The notes: generated from the letters alone by a model not told the origin. Shown: positions 7,863-14,216, counted from the stretch's first letter. The stretch is DNA of 25,490 nucleotides from DATAAM01 sp036260075 (GCA_036260075.1 DATAAM010000223.1:1-25490); one strand, 5' to 3'. Program-made: numbers and translations.

Positions 7863-8192
7863 CTAAATCTGATTCTCAGGTCTCGAAAGGACCTCGTAAA
7901 TTTCTTCTCGCAGAAGGCGAGCCAGTCCAGCGCCCTCTTGGGCCGTGTTTGCCTCAAGCACCGCTTGCAGATGGCGCCTGAAAACTTCATTCAGACTTGT
8001 AATTGCACCTTGTGGCAACGCCCCATGGCTGTCCCAGACGTCGCTGATGACGGCAAGCGCACGTGCAATCCCACTGTACCGAGCATCGCCAGAGTTGTCA
8101 GCTGCGTCCCAGCAGTAATTCTCCAGCTCCTGAACGGCCGGAGCAGACAGCAGGCCGTCAGTTATCAGTCGTTCAAGCGATGACGCGTCCAT
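7863..8192 (-). CDS. Small protein of unknown function between two phosphoribosyltransferase-like genes
   Basis: 109 residues from the ATG at 8192 (MDASSLERLITDG), overlapping the end of the preceding gene by 20 bp, which implies translational coupling. The frame is open further upstream to an ATG at 8240, but that lies deeper inside the neighbour. It appears all-helical, with no signal peptide, membrane segment or Cys motif; ELENYCWDAADNSGDARYSGIARALAVI and the amphipathic end RLLREEIYEVL are its most distinctive parts. I recognise no family. Its place between the soluble and the membrane phosphoribosyltransferase suggests it is part of the same system. Confidence 0.7.
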   Translation of the reverse strand: MDASSLERLITDGLLSAPAVQELENYCWDAADNSGDARYSGIARALAVISDVWDSHGALPQGAITSLNEVFRRHLQAVLEANTAQEGAGLARLLREEIYEVLSRPENQI

Positions 8193-8748
8193 CCGGTACC
8201 GGTTCGATGCCCAAATCATCGTAGGTGATAAGTGGCTCATAGACGCGAACCCCTCGTTCGCGCAGACGTTGACGGGTCGTTTCTCCGCGGTCGACCAGCG
8301 TGACTGCCATGACTACGTCGACTTGGAACGGTTCAAGAGCATCAAGCGCGTCGAGAATCGAGCGACCAGTCGTAGCAACGTCATCAAGGAGCAGTACTGG
8401 AAGACCGGGCGTGAGCGTCGCGCCCACGATGCGCTGACGCTTTCCGTGTAGCTTCTCGTCCTTCAGCACGGAGAACCAGAGCTTCTGAGCTGTAAAGGCA
8501 ACAGCGTGCGCCAACGGATCCGCTCCGAGGGTCATGCCTCCAGCTGCGTCGAACTCCACGCCAGCCTGCTGGGTGAGCTCAAGGATCGCCTCGCCAACTC
8601 GCTGAAGGCAAGTGCCGTGAGCGAGAGCGCGTTTGGCATCGACGTAGTCGTGACTGAGATAGCCGGACGATAGTTCGAACGGCTCTGCTCGTCGCTCGTA
8701 CCCCCACTTCGCCACCATGGCGATGATCGAATCTCGCAACTCGGACAC
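8173..8748 (-). CDS. Orotate phosphoribosyltransferase-like protein (soluble, intact PRPP loop)
   Basis: From the GTG at 8748 the product is 191 residues. EPFELSSGYLSHDYVDAK (22-39) is the PyrE-type N-terminal segment, and LLLDDVATTGRS (119-130) is a canonical PRPP-binding loop. MAVTLVDRGE (147-156) and YEPLITYDDLGIEPV (170-184) match the same places in the gene at 6254-6820, so the two are paralogues. I chose 8748 over the longer GTG at 8835 because a good promoter (8816-8788) lies between them and because a GGGAG sits 9 nt upstream. First gene of the operon with 7863-8192 and 6916-7770; GC content is much lower than in the host genes. Confidence 0.85.
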   Translation of the reverse strand: MSELRDSIIAMVAKWGYERRAEPFELSSGYLSHDYVDAKRALAHGTCLQRVGEAILELTQQAGVEFDAAGGMTLGADPLAHAVAFTAQKLWFSVLKDEKLHGKRQRIVGATLTPGLPVLLLDDVATTGRSILDALDALEPFQVDVVMAVTLVDRGETTRQRLRERGVRVYEPLITYDDLGIEPVPDGRVIA

Positions 8749-8787
8749 GCGACTCAACTCCCGAGGCCCGCTCGGGCCACGGCGATC

Positions 8788-8816
8788 AGTGTAGGAGTTC
8801 TCCGGTTCGGTGTGGA
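8788..8816 (-). promoter_or_regulatory. Probable sigma-70-type promoter of the phosphoribosyltransferase operon
   Basis: On the minus strand, TCCACA (8816-8811) as the -35 and TACACT (8793-8788) as the -10 are separated by exactly 17 bp. Transcription would start near 8781, about 33 nt before the GTG at 8748. Confidence 0.5.
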
Positions 8817-8890
8817 CACCGCTGAATCCTTGCACAGTCCGCGCCTTCCTTCTCGGGCAGGGCCCGCCAGTTCGGACTCTCAGGTCCTTG

Positions 8891-8935
8891 ACTCTGAACT
8901 CCAGACTTCAGAATCCGAAGTTCGAAGTTCAGAGT
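8891..8935. promoter_or_regulatory. Long imperfect inverted repeat, probable operator
   Basis: Arms of 19 bp (8891-8909 and 8917-8935) match at 16 positions, with a perfect outer 10 bp ACTCTGAACT/AGTTCAGAGT and a 7-bp centre. It lies between the divergent phosphoribosyltransferase operon and the winged-helix gene. A TTGACT at 8888-8893 could be the -35 of the rightward gene. The arrangement fits a regulator controlling both directions. Confidence 0.55.
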
Positions 8936-8962
8936 ACGCTGGGCCCTGAGGAGGGAGGGTGG

Positions 8963-9277
8963 ATGGTCGGAGCGAAGAGCCGGGACCAAGTCCAAGCTCT
9001 TTCGAAGAGCGCTTTGGGCCGCGACCATCGATTGACCCTTGCGCGTGCGATCCTCGCCAGGGGCGACGACCTTTTCGATCTTGCCACGCTCGAAGAAGCA
9101 ACGGGGGTGCCAGACGCGACCGTCTTCAGGGAGGTGGCCGAACTTCACGATCTTGGAGTTCTGAACAGGGTTGAGGATCGGAATCGAGTCTTCTACCACA
9201 GAGTGGACAGTCCCTTCTGGGCCTGGTGCCAAGAACTCCTCGACCGTGTTACTGGAGCCGACTCGTCGGTTCGCTGA
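8963..9277 (+). CDS. Winged-helix DNA-binding protein, ArsR-like
   Basis: 104 residues from the ATG at 8963, preceded by a purine-rich GGAGGGAGGG. HRLTLARAIL, LATLEEATGVPDATVFREVAEL and the wing LGVLNRVEDRNRVFYHRVDS follow the helix-turn-helix and beta-hairpin plan of ArsR/MarR-like regulators. The final part, FWAWCQELLDRV, is probably the dimerisation helix. There is no recognisable metal-binding Cys cluster. It is divergent from the phosphoribosyltransferase operon across the inverted repeat at 8891-8935, so it is the likely regulator of that operon. The frame is open upstream to 8810 but the earlier residues look non-coding. Confidence 0.8.
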   Translation: MVGAKSRDQVQALSKSALGRDHRLTLARAILARGDDLFDLATLEEATGVPDATVFREVAELHDLGVLNRVEDRNRVFYHRVDSPFWAWCQELLDRVTGADSSVR

Positions 9278-9310
9278 GTACATTGCACTTGGCGATGCCT
9301 GTCCCGCCAC

Positions 9311-9514
9311 TCAACCGGCGTTTCGCTCTGCCCAGCGCACGATCTCCGAACGCAGCCAGAGCCTCGTACGACCGCCCCCACGCTCGACGACCGGGCGGGG
9401 CATGTCGGCGTAGCGCTTTTGGTACGTGGAGACGCTGTTGCGGTGCGACAGACCGAGGAGCTCAGCGACCTCTTGCGCGTCGATCAGGTCCTCCGTGTTC
9501 ACCTTCGGCGCCAC
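9311..9514 (-). CDS. AlpA/excisionase-like helix-turn-helix protein
   Basis: 67 residues from a GTG at 9514. LIDAQEVAELLGLSHRNSVSTYQ is the MerR-type helix-turn-helix used by AlpA and excisionase proteins, followed by the wing-like PRPVVERGGGRTRLWLRSEIVRWAE. Such small proteins regulate or help excision of mobile elements. It is divergent from the gene row starting at 9642, and the intergenic region carries two palindromes it probably binds. A TAGACT at 9526-9521 lies close enough to the GTG to suggest a leaderless or nearly leaderless transcript. Confidence 0.85.
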   Translation of the reverse strand: MAPKVNTEDLIDAQEVAELLGLSHRNSVSTYQKRYADMPRPVVERGGGRTRLWLRSEIVRWAERNAG

Positions 9515-9521
9515 GCGGCCA

Positions 9522-9573
9522 GTCTACGAGCGTTGACAAACCTCGGGTGGATCCCTAGTCTACGAACGTAGAC
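9522..9573 (+). promoter_or_regulatory. Promoter overlapped by two operator palindromes
   Basis: TTGACA (9533-9538), a 17-bp spacer and TAGTCT (9556-9561) form a good promoter for the row starting at 9642. A 16-bp palindrome GTCTACGAACGTAGAC (perfect, 9558-9573) overlaps the -10. A second, imperfect copy GTCTACGAGCGTTGAC (9522-9537) overlaps the -35. Their starts are 36 bp apart. A regulator, probably the AlpA-like or the RHH-like protein encoded on either side, would block the promoter when bound. Confidence 0.7.
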
Positions 9574-9641
9574 ATACCAGGTGGCCGGGGCGCTGCGCGA
9601 ACAGCCCCCGGCCTGGCCGATTCCTGCAAGGAGGAACCGAC

Positions 9642-9911
9642 GTGGCCGAGGCTACGACAGCGAAGGCACCGTCCCACGCGACCCGCAAGACGATCGTGCA
9701 TGCGACCGACAGGGGACTGGAGCTCGAACAGGAAGTGGAGGCGTTCGCCGTCCACGCCAGTGAGGCGTTGGAGGCGTTCACCGAGGACGTAGGACCGCTC
9801 AACCTCTCCGACAAGCGGTACGAGCTGGTCGCGGCTGCGTCCGGCCTGGCGGGCCTGTTCAACCTCGTGGAACGCATGAGGGAGACGCTGGACGGGGTGA
9901 CGGCGGCATGA
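9642..9911 (+). CDS. Small protein of unknown function
   Basis: 89 residues, GTG start with an excellent AAGGAGG site at 9628-9634. Acidic and helical (LELEQEVEAFAVHASEALEAFTEDVG); no motif I recognise. First gene of a tightly packed row: its stop overlaps the next start as ATGA. The strong ribosome site and the operator-controlled promoter upstream suggest regulated expression as part of the mobile element. Confidence 0.75.
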   Translation: MAEATTAKAPSHATRKTIVHATDRGLELEQEVEAFAVHASEALEAFTEDVGPLNLSDKRYELVAAASGLAGLFNLVERMRETLDGVTAA

Positions 9912-10135
9912 CGAGGTATCCCGGCATCCACGTCTTCACCGCTCGCATGCCCGTCGGCGAGTACGAGGCACTGAAGGCATTCGCCTACTTCACCCGACGT
10001 CCGATCAACGACGTCGTCCTGACGGCTGTTCGGTCCTACCTGCGGCAGCAGGTGGCCGAGGACCACCTGAACGAAATGGTGGAGCAACTGCGAGCGACGC
10101 TCCACGAGACGTTCGAAGCCCTCGGAGAGCGGTGA
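9908..10135 (+). CDS. Ribbon-helix-helix-like DNA-binding protein
   Basis: 75 residues. TARMPVGEYEALKAFAYFTRRPINDVVLTAVRSYLRQQ has the beta-strand, helix, turn, helix pattern of Arc/CopG-type repressors, followed by an acidic helix of the kind that binds a partner. It is clearly similar to the protein at 21679-21909 (ARLP, then AYLS, then NEVVVKAVRSFL at the same spacing). It overlaps its upstream neighbour by 4 bp and its downstream neighbour by 1 bp. It may repress the promoter at 9522-9573. Confidence 0.75.
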   Translation: MTRYPGIHVFTARMPVGEYEALKAFAYFTRRPINDVVLTAVRSYLRQQVAEDHLNEMVEQLRATLHETFEALGER

Positions 10136-10392
10136 TGGCACGCGCCGCATCGCCAAGGTTGCCGATCGACCCCCTGCTCCGGCTCTGCGACGGCAACGTC
10201 GGTCTTCTTGCAGAGGCGCTCCGGCGACCTCGTCGGGTCATCACGCGGTGGAAGACCCTCGGGTTGCCGCTCGTCCAAGCGGACAGATGCGCCGTGGCGG
10301 TCGGGCACCACCCGGTCGATCTCTGGCCCGACTGGTACGAAGCGACCGAGGCTTGGGCCACACACCGGAGTCGACGGTGTCGGGCCGCGTAG
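10135..10392 (+). CDS. Helix-turn-helix-like small protein
   Basis: 85 residues from the ATG at 10135 (TGATG overlap with the preceding stop); a GTG one codon upstream is also possible. CDGNVGLLAEALRRPRRVITRWKTLGLPLVQADRCAVAVGHHPVDLWPDWYE resembles the Cro/phage-type regulators of actinobacterial mobile elements, where a helix-turn-helix is followed by HPxxLWPxW. The gene ends in an amber stop at 10390-10392, and the same frame stays open and coding-like beyond it. Confidence 0.65.
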   Translation: MARAASPRLPIDPLLRLCDGNVGLLAEALRRPRRVITRWKTLGLPLVQADRCAVAVGHHPVDLWPDWYEATEAWATHRSRRCRAA

Positions 10393-10503
10393 TTCGGGGC
10401 GAGATCCCGAGGGCGTTCGCTCGACGAGCAGCGCGATCTGCTGGTCGGCCTCCGCGCCCTGCGGAACTACGGGCCTGAAGCCGCCGAGGCGGTCGAGGCT
10501 GTC

Positions 10504-10692
10504 ATGGAGCTGGGTCTGATCCGGCGCCTGCTGCTGTCCTGGGAGTTGGCCGTCGAGCTGGCCGAGGCCGAGGGCAGGGATGGGCGGCAGGCCATGGTCG
10601 ACCTGCTCGGTGCCGATGATGCCGAACTCATCGAGGCAGCGCTGTTCGACCCGGTTCCCCGGCTCGTCTGTCTCGACGGCGGGGCCGGATGA
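10504..10692 (+). CDS. Small protein of unknown function, 5' end uncertain
   Basis: 62 residues from the ATG at 10504. The frame is open, with strong G/C third positions and a protein-like sequence (SLDEQRDLLVGLRALRNYGP), back to the amber stop at 10390, yet no ATG, GTG or TTG lies in that 111-bp stretch. The true protein probably begins earlier, at a CTG near 10438, by readthrough, or before a nonsense mutation. Helical, Leu/Glu/Ala-rich; no family recognised. Convergent with the RHH gene at 10698-10853. Confidence 0.5.
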   Translation: MELGLIRRLLLSWELAVELAEAEGRDGRQAMVDLLGADDAELIEAALFDPVPRLVCLDGGAG

Positions 10693-10697
10693 CCCGC

Positions 10698-10853
10698 TCA
10701 GGCGACTCTGTGCTCGGCGAGGAACCGCTTGGCGGCGACGCGCAGGATGCCGACGATCGTGCGGTCCTCCGCCTCGGCGACAGCCCGAAGCTGGTCGTGC
10801 AGGTCGGCAGGCAGCCGAATAGTCATGGCTCGATCGGCTTGGTTCTTCTTCAC
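10698..10853 (-). CDS. Small ribbon-helix-helix (Arc/CopG-type) protein
   Basis: MTIRLPADLHDQLRAVAEAEDR followed by TIVGILRVAAKRFL is a textbook ribbon-helix-helix fold. From a GTG at 10853 it has 51 residues; the internal ATG at 10826 would leave 42, still enough for the fold. No toxin gene is adjacent on the same strand, so it is probably a stand-alone regulator or orphan antitoxin. Confidence 0.7.
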   Translation of the reverse strand: MKKNQADRAMTIRLPADLHDQLRAVAEAEDRTIVGILRVAAKRFLAEHRVA

Positions 10854-11306
10854 CAATCGCGACGGTATCGCCGAGGCCCTACGGCAACGCGGATCCGCCA
10901 CATGGCTCGTACCTGCCCGGCACCATGTGGTTGCCCGCGGTACCGCAGTCGTCTGCGAGGGTCGGAAAGCAGTAGGGGGCCGCCCGCTCCGGAGGTATCC
11001 GGAGAAAATGGCCAGGACCGGGATGGCGACGACGTCCCCGGGAGCTCGGGAGCCCCGCTCCTGCGCGACGGAACGTGTGAGTTGGTTTCGTCGCGCAGGA
11101 GGATCAGGTTGGCTTCGCAGATCGAGCAGTTGGTTCTCGAGGTGGAGAACCCGAGCCGATGCCCGCATCCATCCGCTGTCACATGCCGGGACCGGCATGG
11201 CGTCCGACTGTGGAGTCGTGTCCTTGGAAGCGCGACAGGCGCGTTTGCTCGCGATCGCAGTTCTCCGCGTTGGGATGCGGGAGAGCCGTGGCGGGACCGA
11301 GACACT
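10854..11306. other. 453-bp stretch without a convincing gene
   Basis: Open frames cross it on both strands, but their translations are Arg/Ser-rich and lack any family pattern. It contains a short inverted repeat CTCCGG/CCGGAG (10987-11004) and a strong hairpin (11058-11101). It is probably the untranslated or regulatory region upstream of the recombinase-like gene. Confidence 0.5.
11058..11101. repeat. Strong hairpin, 13-bp perfect core stem
   Basis: CTCCTGCGCGACG (11058-11070) pairs perfectly with 11089-11101. Four more pairs, one of them G-U, bring the stem to 17 bp with a 10-nt loop (11075-11084). There is no T run after it on either strand. It lies about 200 bp upstream of the recombinase-like gene. 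Confidence 0.75.
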
Positions 11307-12211
11307 GTGACACGCCGGATCAGCCGGTTCGTGCCGAGCAGTGTGCCGCCCGACGTCTGGGAGCGAATCGCTCCGTCCGTCCGACGAGCGGCCGAACGAG
11401 CCGGCTCTACGCCCTACAGCGCCACCGCTCTGGCTTCGGTCACCGCCCAGCTCCTCCACTGGTGCGACCGGGAGGGGCTCCCGCTGCGCGATGAGGTCGT
11501 GCTGCACCCCGACACGGTCGACCGCTTCATTGCGGCTGGGTGCGGTCATCTCCGGCACGGGACTCGCCTCAACTATCAGAGCCAGCTTCGCCGAGTGGGC
11601 GAGCTTCTCGTCGGTCCTCCGCTCTATCCGACCCGCAGATATTCGACCGGCTCCTCCGACCCGATCGCTCCGTACACGGAGGAGGAGGTCGCCGCCCTCC
11701 TCGGGTGGGCACGCGGGCTGAGCACGGCCCGCATGCGGCAGAACTCGCTCGTCCTCCTCTCCTTCGGACTCGGTGTGGGCCTGACCAGCCGGGAACTGAA
11801 TGCGCTCGTCGGCACCGACGTCGCCTCGGACGATGACGGAGTCCTGGTGCACGTCGTCACAGGGCGTCGCCGCCGTGTCGTTCGCGTGCTTCGCAGGTGG
11901 GAAGAGCATGTCCACACGCACGCCGAACGAGTCGGCGGGAAGGGGTATTCCTGCCGGGCCGTGATCGTGTCGGCCGCAAGGACATCAGCCGCTTCGTGGA
12001 GGGTTGTCCTCGGTCGGATGCCCCGAAGCTGAGCGTCCAGCGTCTTCGAGTCACTTGGATCGTCGGCCATCTGTTGGCGGGTACGCCGTTGCCGGTTCTC
12101 GAAGCCGCGGCCGGGGCCACGGCGTCGCAACTGGCCGCCTACGCGGCGTACATCCCCGAACCCGACGAGGCCACGGCGAACCACTGGTTGCGGGAGGCGA
12201 CCTCGCCGTGA
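11307..12211 (+). pseudogene. Tyrosine-recombinase-like protein, interrupted by a frameshift
   Basis: The GTG at 11307 opens a frame coding about 213 residues with an N-terminal SAM-like domain and TSRELNALVGTDV, the box I Arg region of tyrosine recombinases. At a run of four Gs (11942-11945) the coding signal jumps by -1. Frame 2 continues with VFLPGRDRVGRKDISRFV, then LSVQRLRVTWIVGHLLAGTP and AYAAYIPEP, to the stop at 12209-12211. One extra G would restore about 302 residues. Box II keeps the Arg and a candidate Tyr but lacks the usual H-x-x-R His and the LGH motif, so it may be a divergent or non-catalytic member. Its stop overlaps the transposase GTG (GTGA). A programmed frameshift cannot be excluded. 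Confidence 0.7.
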
Positions 12212-13968
12212 CCTTGCCCACCCTCGCGCCCATGGCAATGCCCTCGTACGAGGACTTGCCTCGGCGCGGCGGGTGGACATTCGACGACGACACCGTCCGT
12301 TGGGCGATGCGAGTGATCGACCGTTCTGGCTTGGTCGAGCAGTTGGACACATGGGCGGCTGACGCACGCCGGGGACCGGGAGGCCGACCTGAGACGTTTC
12401 CACGGCGGGCCTTGCTCGTTGCCATAGCACTGGCCGCTCGGGAAGGACTGGCGATGCAGGCATTGGTGTTCTGCAACGTCCTCTTCCGTCACATCGGGCC
12501 GACCATGCGCGCCGAGTTGCGGGTTCCCAATCCGCCGTCGGAATCCGATGGGCATGGCTGGAAGGCCGTGTATCGCAACGTCAGGACGCGCCTTCATGGG
12601 ATCCTCGAACTGGTCGACCCTTCGCCGTACCCCAAGAACCGCCGACTGGACGCAGCGGCGTTCGCAGAGCGCACGAAGGATCTTTCGGCCGACGAGATCG
12701 CGGAGCGCATCGAGAAGCTCACGTGGCTGGCGAACCGGATCATCGAGGCAAGCCTGCGAGAGTGCCCGGCGGAGATCCTCGACAACTGGGACGGCTCGAT
12801 CGGACTGGATGCCACCCCGATCCGACTGTACGCCCGTCCTGAGAGGAGAGCCCGCGGTCGGCGAGGCAAGCAGCTGGTGGAGGTTCATTCGTCCGATCCC
12901 GATGGGGCCTGGTACATGCGCGAGCACGATCACCGGGATCCCGATACGCAGCCCGACACGGGAGCGAAGAAGGGGAAGCAGGTCGCCAAGGCGTTCTGGG
13001 CGCAGGAGGCCACGATCGCCACGGCCAGTTCGAGCGATCCGCGAGCCAAGAGGAGCTTCCCCAAGCTGGCTGTCGGCATGGCTTCGCTTCACAAGCCGGG
13101 CCACCATCCCGACGAACACGGCATCCGTGCCTTGGCGAGCATCAAACAGCGCGGCCACCCCAGCGGCCTCCTTGCCGCCGATCGGGCCTACACCAACTCG
13201 AAGCCCGAGAACTTCCAACTGCCGGCTCGGGCCATGGGATACCGCCTGGTCCTCGACTACCGCGAGGATCAGCTCGGCATCCAGGGCTCGCATGCCGGAG
13301 CGCTCCAGATCGAAGGCGGATGGTCCTGTCCGTGCTTGCCGGAAGCGCTGGTGGATGCAACGGCCGACTTCCGTGCTGGTGGCATCACCGAAGACGTGTG
13401 GCGTCAACGGCTCAGGGCACGGACGGCGTACCGGCTCCGGGAGAAGGAGCGACCCGACGCTGAAGGTCACGTTCGCCTCCAGTGTCCTGCCGCGGGACCG
13501 GCACCTACCTGCCGCTGCCCGTTGAAGCCCGCGTCCGTCTCCGATGCCACGGCCGGCAAGCCCCTCGTCCTCGTCACCGACGACGTGGCCCAGAACCCGC
13601 CTGCCATCTGTCGGCAGCAATCGGTGACCTTCCCCCCGGACGCCGGTGCCAAGTACCTCCAAGCGCTGGAATACGAGTCGCCCGACTGGCGCCGGGCCTA
13701 CCCGACCCTGAGGAACTCCATCGAGGGCACGAGCGGCACGGCCAAGGACGGGGCCTACGAAGCTCTCGGCATCGCCGACAGGCGACGGATCCGTGGCCAA
13801 GCGGCCCAAACCCTGTTCGTCGCCTTCCTGTTGTTCGGGACGAACCTGCGCATGATCGACAGCTTTCGGGCCCAGGCAAAGGCGGAGGAGGACGGCGTCA
13901 TGCGCTTGCCCCGAAAGCGGCGACGGAAGACCCGGCCTCTGTCCGACCACCTGCCGACGACGATCTGA
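12208..13968 (+). CDS. DDE-type transposase-like protein
   Basis: 586 residues from the GTG at 12208, which overlaps the stop of the recombinase-like gene; ATGs at 12232 and 12238 are alternatives. Candidate catalytic acids are D201 (SIGLDATPIRLYAR), D325 (LLAADRAYTN) and E506 (RNSIEGTSGTAKDGAYE), followed by RRRIRGQAAQTLFVAFLLFGTNL. This end is shared by IS4/IS1182-like transposases. A Cys-rich insertion (C374, C376, C426, C435, C437, C468) between the second Asp and the Glu may bind zinc. The N-terminal 100 residues are probably the DNA-binding part. It is the last gene before the right inverted repeat and is the best candidate for the enzyme that moves the element. The exact family is uncertain. 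Confidence 0.8.
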   Translation: MTLPTLAPMAMPSYEDLPRRGGWTFDDDTVRWAMRVIDRSGLVEQLDTWAADARRGPGGRPETFPRRALLVAIALAAREGLAMQALVFCNVLFRHIGPTMRAELRVPNPPSESDGHGWKAVYRNVRTRLHGILELVDPSPYPKNRRLDAAAFAERTKDLSADEIAERIEKLTWLANRIIEASLRECPAEILDNWDGSIGLDATPIRLYARPERRARGRRGKQLVEVHSSDPDGAWYMREHDHRDPDTQPDTGAKKGKQVAKAFWAQEATIATASSSDPRAKRSFPKLAVGMASLHKPGHHPDEHGIRALASIKQRGHPSGLLAADRAYTNSKPENFQLPARAMGYRLVLDYREDQLGIQGSHAGALQIEGGWSCPCLPEALVDATADFRAGGITEDVWRQRLRARTAYRLREKERPDAEGHVRLQCPAAGPAPTCRCPLKPASVSDATAGKPLVLVTDDVAQNPPAICRQQSVTFPPDAGAKYLQALEYESPDWRRAYPTLRNSIEGTSGTAKDGAYEALGIADRRRIRGQAAQTLFVAFLLFGTNLRMIDSFRAQAKAEEDGVMRLPRKRRRKTRPLSDHLPTTI

Positions 13969-13994
13969 GCCTCACGAGCCGAGGTACCGGCCTT

Positions 13995-14042
13995 CAGAGG
14001 CGTCCTGTCGAGCAGGTCAGAACGGCCTTGAAGGTGCCTCTG
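13995..14042 (+). terminator. Stem-loop after the transposase gene, possible terminator
   Basis: CAGAGGC (13995-14001) pairs with GCCTCTG (14036-14042), and inside it CCTG TCGAG CAGG forms a second hairpin. It starts 26 bp after the transposase stop. No T run follows, as is common in actinobacteria. Confidence 0.4.
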
Positions 14043-14085
14043 GGCATCCTCCGACCAGATCAGGGGCCTGCTGGCCACCGATTCT

Positions 14086-14122
14086 CCGGGTTTTGTCGGC
14101 GGGAGCCGCCCGGTTGTGTCGG
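14086..14122 (-). repeat. Two subterminal direct repeats inside the right end
   Basis: 14-bp sites at 14109-14122 and 14086-14099 match at 12 positions and are 23 bp apart start to start. The outer one overlaps the terminal inverted repeat. A GGCGG GAG CCGCC hairpin (14098-14110) lies between them. Spaced repeats at a transposon end are typical transposase binding sites. I found no clear counterpart at the left end. Confidence 0.55.
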
Positions 14123-14128
14123 TAGCCC
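14111..14128 (-). repeat. Right terminal inverted repeat of the putative transposon
   Basis: On the minus strand it reads GGGCTACCGACACAACCG, matching the left repeat (6832-6849) at 16 of 18 positions with a perfect first 12. It is followed on the plus strand by GCGGT (14129-14133), the direct repeat also found left of the element. The last T of that repeat is the discriminator position of tRNA-Leu. Confidence 0.75.
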
Positions 14129-14132
14129 GCGG

Positions 14133-14216
<84 letters not shown>

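Larger units (their letters stand above)
6832..14128. mobile_element. Putative transposon of about 7.3 kb with TIRs and a 5-bp target duplication
   Basis: The tips are 12-bp perfect inverted repeats GGGCTACCGACA (6832-6843) and its complement (14117-14128), extending to 16 of 18 matches. The bases just outside are GCGGT on both sides (6827-6831 and 14129-14133), as expected for a 5-bp target-site duplication. Excising one copy rejoins the phosphoribosyltransferase-like gene to the tRNA-Leu 3' end with a 12-bp gap. The interior differs in base composition (clearly more AT-rich at 6916-9300) and has regulators, small unknown genes, a recombinase-like gene and a DDE transposase next to the right end. 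The family is not one I can name; a 5-bp duplication also occurs in Tn3-, Tn7- and Tn402-like elements. Confidence 0.75.

Noticed and set aside
10854..11306. Open frames in both directions in this stretch
   Set aside because: Translations are Arg/Ser-rich, third-position bias is weak, and none begins with a ribosome site or resembles a family.
11938..11948. Programmed -1 frameshift site in the recombinase-like gene
   Set aside because: There is no X-XXY-YYZ heptamer in the correct phase; only single-codon slippage on GGG would be possible, so a mutation is the simpler reading.
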